Shown here: one piece after another, positions 46,549 to 55,030 of the stretch
How positions within the stretch are numbered: the first letter of the stretch is position 1
How the letters are laid out: every line of letters begins with the position of its first letter
Source of the DNA: Woeseia sp034521225
GTDB lineage: Bacteria; Pseudomonadota; Gammaproteobacteria; Steroidobacterales; Woeseiaceae
Assembly (NCBI GenBank): GCA_034521225.1
Contig: JAXHMR010000020.1
Coordinates: forward strand, 1-64,000
Reading direction: 5' to 3'
DNA: 64,000 nucleotides
The notes under the pieces: model-generated
What the model was told of the DNA's origin: nothing
Databases searched by the model: none
What the model saw: only the letters and a program-made list of their open reading frames with translations
Position numbers and translations under genes: made by a program

Positions 46549-48309
46549 ATGAATTCACTTCGAGCGATAACAGTCGTGCTTGTCTGCCTGGCAATGACTG
46601 CCTGCGGCGGCAACGGCGAGGGCGACATTGAGGCCAGTGGCGCGGACCTGATCCTGGCCAATGCACGGGTCTACACACTCGACTGGAGCGAACCGGCCAC
46701 TGACGGCACGGTACGGCCGGACGCCCCGCGTGGCGACCGCGGCTGGCAGCCGGACGCGGAAGCCGTCGTCATCGCCGGCGGTGAGATCACGTTCGTCGGC
46801 AGTACCCGGGACGCGCTCGAGCGCCAGGGCGAAGCCACACGCGTCGTTGATCTCGCCGGTGCAACGGTTATTCCCGGACTGGTTGATTCCCACACTCATG
46901 TTTTCGGACTCGGTGCTGGCTTGCAAAAGGTCAATCTCGTTGACGTCGACACAGAGGAAGAAGCCGTCGCGCTGGTTGCAGAGCGTGCAAAGTCGGTGCC
47001 TGAAGGCGAGTGGATACTCGGCCGCGGCTGGGACGAAGGCGCCTGGGCGAACCGCTACCCGGACAAGACGCTGCTGAGTGAAGCGGTGCCAGATCACCCG
47101 GTCTTCCTTGAAAGCCTGCACAGTTTTGCCGGCTGGGCCAATCAGGCGGCGCTGGACGTCGCCGGAATTACCGCCGACACCGAAACGCCGAGCGGCGGCG
47201 AGATACGCCGCGGTCCGGATGGCGAGCCGAACGGGTTGTTCCTGAACCGCGCCGTGCCCCTGATCAGCGATGCCGTACCTGCGCCATCACGCGAAGCATT
47301 GGTCGAACAGGTCCTGGCCGGGCTCAACCAGATGGCGGAAGACGGCTATGTGGCCGTGCACGATGCCGGGCTCGGCCTGCGCGAGATGAGCGTGCTCGAG
47401 GAACTCGAAGCCGACGGCCGTCTGCCGATCCGCGTGTACGCGATGATTTCGTTGCGTGATGAGGAACTGATGCGAGAGTGGATTGCGCAAGGTCCTGACC
47501 GCGACACCGACAGCATGCTCGTGACCCGGACCGTCAAGGCCTACTACGACGGTGCGCTGGGCTCGCGTGGCGCGCGGCTACTGTACGACTATTCTGACAT
47601 GCCCGGGCATCGCGGCGTAAGCGGTGATAACTACGGCTTCGACGAAACACTGATGGCGGCAGCGATGGCAGCTGGTTTCCAGGTGGCCATTCACGCGATC
47701 GGTGATGCCGGCAACCGTGAAGCGATGGATATCCTCGAGCGCATCATCGGCGAGTTCCCGCAGGCCGCCGACCAGCGTCATCGCATCGAACACGCGCAGG
47801 TGCTGCACCCGGACGATATTCCGCGGCTCGGCCAGAACGGTTTCATTGCATCCATGGAGCCGCCCCATGCGATGGAAGACAAGACCTGGGCCGAAGAACG
47901 GCTGGGACCTGAGCGCATCCTCGGCGCCTACGCCTGGCGCACGCTGCGTGAAGCGGATGCGCACATTACCTTTAACTCGGATAACCCGGGGTCGGATCAC
48001 TCCATTTTCTACGGCCTGCATTCGGCCATCACACGCCAGGACAAGGAGCAGCAACCGGAAGGCGGCTGGTACCCGGAACAGGCCGTTACAGTGGACGAGG
48101 CCGTGCGCGCTTATACCAGCTGGTCAGCGTATGCGAGCTTTCGCGAAGACGAGACCGGCATCATCGAGCCCGGCCGCTGGGCCGACCTGACTGTCATGGA
48201 CGTCGACCCGTTCGTGCTTGCCGACGAGAATCCCCCCAATATATTGAACGGTCGCATTTTGATGACGATCGTCAATGGGAAGCCGGTTTATGAGCGACAG
48301 GGGCTTTAG
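46549..48309 (+). CDS. Amidohydrolase-3 family lipoprotein (YtcJ-like)
   Basis: 586 residues. Lipobox region VCLAMTACGG, so probably membrane-bound in the periplasm. Metal site VIPGLVDSHTHVFGLG, GRGWDEGAWA, VKAYYDGALGSRGARLLYDY (the Lys or carbamate position), AIHAIGDAGNREAMD, HRIEHAQVLHPDDIP and FNSDNPGSDHS with the final Asp. C-terminal VTVDEAVRAYTSWSAYA and GRWADLTVMDVD. ATG 46549 was chosen because it begins the lipoprotein signal. Members hydrolyse amides or exotic cyclic substrates. It resembles the second family member at 59883 in domain order. Confidence 0.88.
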   Translation: MNSLRAITVVLVCLAMTACGGNGEGDIEASGADLILANARVYTLDWSEPATDGTVRPDAPRGDRGWQPDAEAVVIAGGEITFVGSTRDALERQGEATRVVDLAGATVIPGLVDSHTHVFGLGAGLQKVNLVDVDTEEEAVALVAERAKSVPEGEWILGRGWDEGAWANRYPDKTLLSEAVPDHPVFLESLHSFAGWANQAALDVAGITADTETPSGGEIRRGPDGEPNGLFLNRAVPLISDAVPAPSREALVEQVLAGLNQMAEDGYVAVHDAGLGLREMSVLEELEADGRLPIRVYAMISLRDEELMREWIAQGPDRDTDSMLVTRTVKAYYDGALGSRGARLLYDYSDMPGHRGVSGDNYGFDETLMAAAMAAGFQVAIHAIGDAGNREAMDILERIIGEFPQAADQRHRIEHAQVLHPDDIPRLGQNGFIASMEPPHAMEDKTWAEERLGPERILGAYAWRTLREADAHITFNSDNPGSDHSIFYGLHSAITRQDKEQQPEGGWYPEQAVTVDEAVRAYTSWSAYASFREDETGIIEPGRWADLTVMDVDPFVLADENPPNILNGRILMTIVNGKPVYERQGL

Positions 48310-48340
48310 CCCCACCAATCGGCACTTACTTTAGCTCCGG

Positions 48341-48504
48341 ACCGGCACCCCTGCCCAAATGGGATGGCTCCGTACTGTCCGATTTCTTTTTCGCAAAGGA
48401 CCGCTTCCGCCGCACCGGTACCCCTGCCGGGAGTCCTTTGGAGGAACGGCTCCCTTCGGTCCGCTTTATTTCCACCAAAGGACTCCCGGCAGGGGGTACC
48501 GGTG
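48341..48504. repeat. Repeat family B, degenerate and intact copies in tandem
   Basis: 48413-48504 is the best-preserved copy: CACCGGTACCCCTGCCGGGA and its inverse enclose the core with GGCTCCCTTCGGTCCGC. 48341-48404 looks like an older, decayed copy in the same orientation (GGATGGCTCCGTACTGTCCG then ATTTC). It lies between convergent genes. Confidence 0.8.
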
Positions 48505-48521
48505 CTCCACTGAGGGCGAGG

Positions 48522-49900
48522 CTAGCTCGGATCGGCCGCGGCATCGGGGCCGCGGGACTTTTCGGTTGCACGGATGATGATTTCGCCTACTGCGAGTACC
48601 GTCACCGCACCGATGCAGACCGGCCATCGCACCCCGCTGCCGGGGTGTAGAGGAACAGCAGCAGCGCGAGGCCCAGCAACAGTGCGCAGACAATTGCCAG
48701 CAGCGTTGCGACTGAATTTCCGCCGGGAACGCGGAACGGACGATGCCGGTCACCGTCGATGTAGCGCATCCTGACGAATGCGAACACCAGCACGATATAG
48801 GGGATGAGGAAGATAACGGCGCTGAATGCAAACAGGGACCAGAACAGTTCTTCGTTGCTCCCCGCCAGCAGGCCGTACAGCAGCAGCGCCGCCGTGCTGG
48901 TCAGCCCCATGATGAAGGCGGCGCCGGTCGGCGTGCCGAGCCCTGCGTGGGTCCGGCCCAGGACCCGCGGGAATTCGCGCTCCCTCGCTGCCTGTGCCAT
49001 CGCCCGGTTGCAGCCCAACGACCACGTAACGTTATTTGCAAAGAATGTATAGAGCGCGCCAATACCGAGCAGTAGTGCGAAGGCGTTGCCGAGCGCCGTG
49101 CCGCCAAACAGCAGGTACAGCGTGTCGACGAGACCTTCGACCAGGTCGATTTCATCAACCGGTATGGCGGCCAGTATCGATGCCGTTGCCGCCACGTACA
49201 GCACGATAATGATCAGCCCCGAAATCAGTATCGACGACGGTACATCGCGCGCGGGATCCTGCATCTCTTCACTGCCGGCGCTGACCAGTTCGAAGCCCAG
49301 CATTCCGTAGATGATGACTGAGAAGTATTGCAGGCTGTCTCCCCAGGCAGGTGTCATCGACTTTATCGTCAACGGGTTGGCCATGCCGTTCTCTAGTGTG
49401 TAGTTAATGGCGCCGACGATAATTGCGCCGATGATCAGAATCTTGAACAGCGCGCCGAGGTTCGGAATCCATTTGCCGATATCGAGCGTAATGACATTAA
49501 TGCCAACCGCAACCCAGGTGAGCAGTATGCTGAGCGCGATGCGCGCGCCCATCGACATGTCCGGATTGAAAATTTGCGCGAATATGCCGGCGAACAGGAT
49601 GAACACGGCCGGCATCCACACCGCGGTATTGACCCAGTAGGCCCACGTCGCGCGCGATGCCCAGCGGCGTCCGAAGGCATCGCGAATCCAGGCATACAGG
49701 CCACCCTGTTCCGGGTAGGTTGTGCCCATTTCAGCGCAGATCAGTGCGTAGGGCAGGAAAAAGACTACGCCGAGAAACAGCCACCAGAAAATACTCGCCG
49801 GGCCAATGGTGGCGCTTGCCGCCAGCGTGTCGAGCAGCAGGATCGCCGACACCGTGAACAGAACGATGTCCTTGCGGGCGAGTGTTTTGACATGCGACAT
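48522..49900 (-). CDS. APC-superfamily amino acid permease (late frame break)
   Basis: About 459 residues, 12 helices. Opening KDIVLFTVSAILLLDTLAAS, TYPEQGGLYAWIRDAFG, SAGSEEMQDPARDVPSSI and TWSLGCNRAMAQAARER are typical of amino acid/polyamine/GABA-type permeases. The frame changes near 48645; with one added C the protein continues VRWPVCIGAVTVLAVGEIII and ends TEKSRGPDAAADPS, giving the twelfth helix that is otherwise lost. Start ATG 49900. Substrate probably an amino acid or amine. Confidence 0.83.
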
Positions 49901-50107
49901 GGCCTGGCCCTTTGCTGAGTCAGTTACATCCGGCCCCGATTGGCTGCGCAGATTTAACATGTATGCGGCCGGCCCGCACGGCAATATTCACATTGCGTTG
50001 GGCGGCTGCCGGTAAATGCGCATCCGACACAGACGGATGGCGCCGGCGGGCAATCGGGGGGGTCTACAGACTCTCGCGGCTGGCAGGCCGCGGCGGTGCC
50101 AATGGGA

Positions 50108-50671
50108 TCAGCGGGCGTTTGCCTGCGCCGCGATACGCGGTAACGGGTGCTGAAGCAGCAGGCGGTCAGCATCGACCCATTGCGGATCCTGCAGCGTGAA
50201 TATCGCCGCCGGGGTTCCAGGCGAGTGATGGTGCAGCGCAGTGACGTTGGTACTGCCAAAGGACGCGATTTGCCGGCAGTCCTCCGGAGCAAGCGCGAGG
50301 AACTCCGGTTTCGGCGAAGCGTGGGCAACTGACGCAGTGGCCTGGCCGCTTTGCATCGTGGCCTGCCATTGGCCGCGCAGCCCGGTGGCTGTCAGGTAAC
50401 AGCGAATCTGGCCGGCCGCCGCCGCCGTCAGCAGTGCCTTGTCATCAACCGCCATGCGGGCCGAGGCTTCGGCCAATGTGTAGGCCGACTGATCCTTCAG
50501 CGAGCTGGCCTTCTTCTCCTTGCGCGCCTCGTCCGGATGCTGCAATTCCTTGAAGCGGCACGCCTGGGTCGCCGTCATGACTTCGACCTTGTCATACGCC
50601 AGCACGCGTTCATGGGATTTTTGCTTGCCGATGGTGCGGATGCGCCGCATCCAGTTACTCTTCGTGGTCAA
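50108..50671 (-). CDS. Unrecognised 187-residue protein
   Basis: TTG start with AGGAG eight bases upstream. N-terminal half is basic (MTTKSNWMRRIRTIGKQKSH) with AYDKVEVMTATQACRFKELQ, then SAYTLAEASARMAVDDKALL-like residues that could form a helix-turn-helix of the excisionase/MerR type, then a mixed segment QIRCYLTATGLRGQW. No signal peptide. I cannot assign a family. It stands between the APC permease gene and a repeat cluster. Confidence 0.5.
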   Translation of the reverse strand: MTTKSNWMRRIRTIGKQKSHERVLAYDKVEVMTATQACRFKELQHPDEARKEKKASSLKDQSAYTLAEASARMAVDDKALLTAAAAGQIRCYLTATGLRGQWQATMQSGQATASVAHASPKPEFLALAPEDCRQIASFGSTNVTALHHHSPGTPAAIFTLQDPQWVDADRLLLQHPLPRIAAQANAR

Positions 50672-50802
50672 AACAGATGCTCCTGCAGATGGGTCGTCGC
50701 ACCGGGTCTGCCAGAGTCAAACCGGGCCACGCTGCTAGTCTGTACGAATATCACACTTAATGCCGTGATCAGAATCACAGTAAGCCCACGGCTTTCTTGT
50801 CC

Positions 50803-50860
50803 GGATTATTCATGAACGCTTGGCTTTGGTGGTTTGGCGGAGGCGCACCGTCCGCGGAGC
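50803..50860. repeat. Repeat family A, left-end fragment
   Basis: GGATTATTCATGAACGCTTG and the following GGCTTTGGTGGTTTGGCGGA match the left end of copy 1, then the match ends at about 50850 and repeat B begins. It looks like a family A copy disrupted by, or joined to, a family B copy. Confidence 0.75.
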
Positions 50861-50863
50861 ATT

Positions 50864-50966
50864 GAGGAGCACCGGTACCCCCTGCCGGGAGCCCTTTGAT
50901 GGAAATAAAGCGGACCGCAGGGAGCCATTCCTTCAAAGGGCTCCCGGCAGGGGGTATCGGTGCGGC
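50864..50966. repeat. Repeat family B, copy 3 (reverse orientation)
   Basis: Arms CACCGGTACCCCCTGCCGGG and CCCGGCAGGGGGTATCGGTG enclose the core on the opposite strand (GGAAATAAAGCGGACCGCAG then GGAGCC). Directly adjacent to a truncated repeat A. Confidence 0.82.
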
Positions 50967-51138
50967 GGGCGCGGTCCATTAGTGAAGAGCAAGCGGCCGA
51001 GAGGGAAGGCATGCGCGGCAGGGGCGCCCTGATGTGCCGGGCACCGGAATCGGCGTATCATCGATCACTAACCAGCCAGCTGCCGGAGTGGGGGCTCGTC
51101 CGCAGGCGTCAGCTCACGCAACTTTGCGAGGCCATGTC

Positions 51139-52689
51139 ATGTCGAGTATGTTCAGGACAGTCACTAAATACCTGGTTTTGGGCACGGCCCTCACCGCCGT
51201 ATCGGCCTGCGGGATCAACCCCGTAACCGGCGAGCGTGAAATCCAGCTCGTCGGTGAAGCCAGCGAAATCCAGATGGGCGAGCAGAACTATGCGCCCATG
51301 CAGCAATCGCAGGGTGGCGAGTTCGATATCGATCCGGAGCTCACCGAGTACGTCAGCGGCGTGGGCCAGCGGCTCGCAGCGGTCAGTGACCGGCCATTGC
51401 CGTATGAATTCGTGGTACTGAACAATTCCGTGCCGAACGCGTGGGCGTTGCCGGGCGGCAAGATTGCGATCAATCGCGGCCTGTTGACCGAGCTCGGGTC
51501 CGAAGCAGAACTTGCGGCGGTCCTGGGTCACGAGATCGTACATGCTGCTGCGCGGCATTCGGCCCAACGCATGGAGCAGGGCATGTTTCTGCAGGGACTG
51601 GTGCTGGCAACCGCCGTTGCGACCAGTGACAGCGATTACGGCCGCCTGGCCGTCGGCGGCGCAAATATTGCCGCGCATATGGTTACGCAAAAGTACAGCC
51701 GCAGTGCCGAACTCGAGGCGGACACCTACGGTATGCAATACATGTCGGAGGCGGGTTACGACCCGGACGGCGCCGTTTCGCTGCAGAAAACGTTCGTTCG
51801 TTTGAGCGAGGGTGGCCGGTCGGACTGGTTGAGCGGATTGTTCGCCAGCCATCCTCCGTCCCAGGCACGCGTGGATGCCAATATCCAGACGGCGGCGACC
51901 CTGCCGCGCGGCGGTGACACCGGCACGGATCGCTACCAGGCGGTGATGGCGCGGACGAAAGCGGTGATGCCGGCTTACGAAGCCTACGACGAGGGGCGCG
52001 CGGCGCTGGCGGAGAAGAATGCTGCGCTCGCGCTGCAAAAGGCGGAGGAAGCGATTCAGCGCTTGCCCGAAGAAGCGCATTTCTATGCACTGCGCGGCGA
52101 CGCACGCCTCGTGGACGAGAAGTTCGACATGGCAGTGACGAATTATGACTCCGCCATTGGCCGGCGCGACGATTTCTTTTACTACTACCTGCAGCGCGGA
52201 CGTGCGAATGAACAGCTCGGTAACCGCGATGCGGCGGTCCGTGACCTCGAGAAGAGCCTGACCCTCCTGCCGACGGCGCCCGCCCATTACACACTTGGCA
52301 CCATAGCCGCCGAACGTGGCAACCGGGCCGCGGCGCTCGAACACTTCCGCGTTGTCGCGGGAGGACAGGGCGACATCGCGCAAGCAGCGCAGGCCCAGGT
52401 TGTCAGACTGGATATTGCCGAAAATCCGGCGGCCTATGTCCAGCACGCCTGCAGCGCGGGCAGTGACGGCAACCTCGTCGTGTCAGTGCGAAATGCAACG
52501 TCCCTGCCGCTGTCAGGCATCACCGTGCTCGTGCAATATAACGAGGGCGGCAGGGTCCGGCGCCTGGAACGGCGCGTGGGCCAGACTCTTGGCTCCGGAC
52601 AGGTCGCCAGTGTTGCAACGGGCCTCGGCCCTTACGCGCCGGGCTCAGCGTGTCCCGTTACTGTAACGGCGGCCCGGGTCGCTCAATAA
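51139..52689 (+). CDS. M48 metalloprotease lipoprotein with TPR repeats (BepA/YfgC-like)
   Basis: 516 residues. Signal and lipobox LVLGTALTAVSACGIN; zinc site LGHEIVHAAARHSAQRME with HExxH near residue 136, third ligand in SAELEADTYGMQYM; FASHPPSQARVDAN closes the protease domain. From about residue 275 TPR-like helices follow (AYDEGRAALAEKNAALALQK, YALRGDARLVDEKFDMAVTN, YLQRGRANEQLGNRDAAVRD), then a C-terminal beta-type domain (NLVVSVRNATSLPLSGITVL). Such proteins act in outer-membrane protein quality control. ATG 51139 with GAGG upstream. Confidence 0.9.
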   Translation: MSSMFRTVTKYLVLGTALTAVSACGINPVTGEREIQLVGEASEIQMGEQNYAPMQQSQGGEFDIDPELTEYVSGVGQRLAAVSDRPLPYEFVVLNNSVPNAWALPGGKIAINRGLLTELGSEAELAAVLGHEIVHAAARHSAQRMEQGMFLQGLVLATAVATSDSDYGRLAVGGANIAAHMVTQKYSRSAELEADTYGMQYMSEAGYDPDGAVSLQKTFVRLSEGGRSDWLSGLFASHPPSQARVDANIQTAATLPRGGDTGTDRYQAVMARTKAVMPAYEAYDEGRAALAEKNAALALQKAEEAIQRLPEEAHFYALRGDARLVDEKFDMAVTNYDSAIGRRDDFFYYYLQRGRANEQLGNRDAAVRDLEKSLTLLPTAPAHYTLGTIAAERGNRAAALEHFRVVAGGQGDIAQAAQAQVVRLDIAENPAAYVQHACSAGSDGNLVVSVRNATSLPLSGITVLVQYNEGGRVRRLERRVGQTLGSGQVASVATGLGPYAPGSACPVTVTAARVAQ

Positions 52690-52712
52690 ACAGCGCGACC
52701 GGCGTTCAGCCC

Positions 52713-52732
52713 GGGATTGTTCATGAACGGCA
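52713..52732. repeat. Repeat family A, end fragment
   Basis: GGATTGTTCATGAACGGCAC matches the terminal arm with one change and is followed by a GATCGGGG-like stretch, then diverges. Located 24 bases after the M48 gene. Confidence 0.6.
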
Positions 52733-52888
52733 CAGAGATCGGGGTGGAACTCCAGCTCACTATGCGGCGGGGTCCCCTCGGTATCACCGGCAACTGAGCC
52801 GCCTCCACTCCCGGGCTGGCCATGTGCGGCCCGGCCATGCAGAATTGCGCTCCTGCTGGCCAGAACGCACCTGGGGGTGCCGCTCCTG

Positions 52889-53629
52889 ATGAGCGTCCTG
52901 CGTTACACGATACCCAACAGCTTTACCGCGCTGAGCCTCCTGCTGGGCCTGGGCTCGATCGTTACGAGCCAGCTCGGGCACCTCGAACTGGCGGGGTGGA
53001 TGATTGTCTGGTGCGGATTGCTTGATGTCATGGACGGCCTTGCGGCGCGTTTGCTGAAGGCAACGTCGACCTTCGGTGCCGAGTTCGACTCCATGGCCGA
53101 TCTTGTGGCATTCGGTGTCGCGCCAGCCATGCTCGTGTTGCATACCGGCCTGGATATCGGCGGGGTCGAGCTTTTAAGCGGACCGTTCTGGGTGTTGTTG
53201 CTGTCGGTTGGTATCTTCGTGCTGGCCGGTGCGATGCGCCTTGCCCGTTTCAACCTGTCGACCGCCAAGCCCGGTGACGGCTGGTTTGCCGGCATCCCGA
53301 TTACAGCGGCCGGTGGCGGCCTGATCGCAACGTCGGTCATCCTGCTGGCGAAATACGATGTGCTGGCCGAATCGCTGCCGCTTCACGCCTACCTGCCGCT
53401 CCTGATGTTCGTCCTCGCGCTCGGCATGATTTCACGGCTGCGCTTTCCCAAGATCACGCGCCGCGGCAACAAGCTGATCAACGGCTTCCAGGCGTTTAAT
53501 TTCGCCGCCACCTATTATTGCGGAATCACGCGCAGTTACCCGGAATACCTGTTCTTCATGGCGGTATTCCTGCTGATCAGCGGCATCATCGCGGGACGCA
53601 TCACTCGCCCCGCGGCCGAAGCGGACTGA
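52889..53629 (+). CDS. pssA: CDP-diacylglycerol-serine O-phosphatidyltransferase
   Basis: 246-residue integral membrane enzyme making phosphatidylserine. The CDP-alcohol phosphotransferase signature DG-x2-AR-x8-G-x3-D-x3-D is complete in VMDGLAARLLKATS followed by FGAEFDSMADL. N-terminal PNSFTALSLLLGLGSIVTSQ and about seven further helices. ATG 52889 was preferred to a GTG 12 bases earlier. The usual decarboxylase partner gene is not adjacent. Confidence 0.9.
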   Translation: MSVLRYTIPNSFTALSLLLGLGSIVTSQLGHLELAGWMIVWCGLLDVMDGLAARLLKATSTFGAEFDSMADLVAFGVAPAMLVLHTGLDIGGVELLSGPFWVLLLSVGIFVLAGAMRLARFNLSTAKPGDGWFAGIPITAAGGGLIATSVILLAKYDVLAESLPLHAYLPLLMFVLALGMISRLRFPKITRRGNKLINGFQAFNFAATYYCGITRSYPEYLFFMAVFLLISGIIAGRITRPAAEAD

Positions 53630-53701
53630 CCGCTGTGTGCGAAGCCTGCCGGTGCGCGGCGCGCGGAAGCCGCAGGCATCGGTAACAAACGAGGAACGGA
53701 A

Positions 53702-55011
53702 ATGGGGAAGAGGCAGCGGAATACCGGGTCGGGAACGATGACGCGCTTGCAGAGCGCCGGCGCCGGATGCTCGGGCCCGCCTACAGCCTGTTCTACGATG
53801 AGCCGTTGCATGTCGTCCGGGGCGATGGTGTATGGCTCTACGATCGCGATGGCCGGCGTTATCTCGATCTTTACAACAACGTGCCGCATGTCGGGCATTG
53901 TCACCCGCGCGTCGTCGATGCCATTACGCGCCAGCTCAAGCTGCTCAACACGCACACGCGCTACCTGCACGAGAATGTCGTTAATCTCGCGGAACGCCTG
54001 CTGGCAACGTTGCCAGGCTCTCTCGATGTGGCGATGTTCAGCTGCACCGGTACCGAGGCCAACGAACTCGCGTTGCGCGTAGCGCGCACGTGCACCGGCG
54101 GCACCGGCCTGATCGTTACCGAGTTTGCCTATCACGGTAATTCGCAGGCGATCGCCGAAATCTCGACCGAAGATACGCCCCCTGAAGCACGTCCGGACTT
54201 CGTGGTAACAATACCCGACCCGGACGCGTACCGCGGCCGCTACCGGGATGCCGATGCCGGCAAGCACTATGCGGCACACGTCGATCAGGCGTTGGAAACT
54301 CTGGCTGGCCGCGGCATACGCCCGGCCGCGCTGATCGTCGACACGATTGTTTCGAGCAGCGGCGTCGTCGCGCCGCCACCCGGATTCCTGAGCGCTGCCG
54401 CGGATAAAGCGCGGAACGCGGGCGCCCTGTTCGTCGCTGACGAGGTCCAGCCCGGCTTCGGCCGCACCGGCCGGAATTTCTGGGGCTTTGAAGCGGACGG
54501 CGCGGTGCCGGATATCGTGACGATGGGCAAGCCGATGGGCAACGGTCACCCGCTGGCGGCGACGGTCATGCGGGGCAGCCTCGCCGAGCGCTTCGCGGCG
54601 GGAACAGGTTACTTCAATACTTTTGGCGGCAACCCGGTATCGGCGGCCGCCGGACTGGCGGTACTCGACGTGCTGCGTGATGAAGGGCTGCAGGACAATG
54701 CGCTCAAGGTCGGCAACTATCTGAAAGCAGGTCTTTTGCGGCTTGCCGACCGTCACGAAATCATCGGCGATATTCGCGGGCACGGCCTGTTTCTGGCCGT
54801 TGATCTGGTGGCGGATCGCTCAAGCCGTGCGCCGCTGGCGGCGGATACGGCAGATTTGATCGTCAACGACCTGCGCCGGCGCGGCATGCTGACCAATACA
54901 ATCGGCCCGCAGGGCAATATCCTGAAGCTGCGCCCGCCGATGGTGTTTGCGGCGGAACATGCCGACCTGTTCCTTGCGGAACTCGATGCAGTGCTGGCGG
55001 CAATTCACTAA
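53702..55011 (+). CDS. Class III aminotransferase (start-proximal frame break)
   Basis: About 436 residues after repair. PLP fold-type I, ornithine/GABA-aminotransferase branch: MLGPAYSLFYDEPLHVVRGD, YLDLYNNVPHVGHCHPRVVD, FSCTGTEANELALRVAR, LFVADEVQPGFGRTG with the PLP Asp, the Lys in VTMGKPMGNGHPL and TFGGNPVSAAAGLAVL. The ATG at 53702 with GAGG upstream is out of frame by one in GGGG; adding one G links it through GEEAAEYRVGNDDALAERRR to the body. Without that change only a start at 53767 is available, which cuts conserved residues. Followed by the metalloprotease gene after 19 bases. Confidence 0.85.
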
Positions 55012-55030
55012 AGAACGTTCGGGGGAATAA

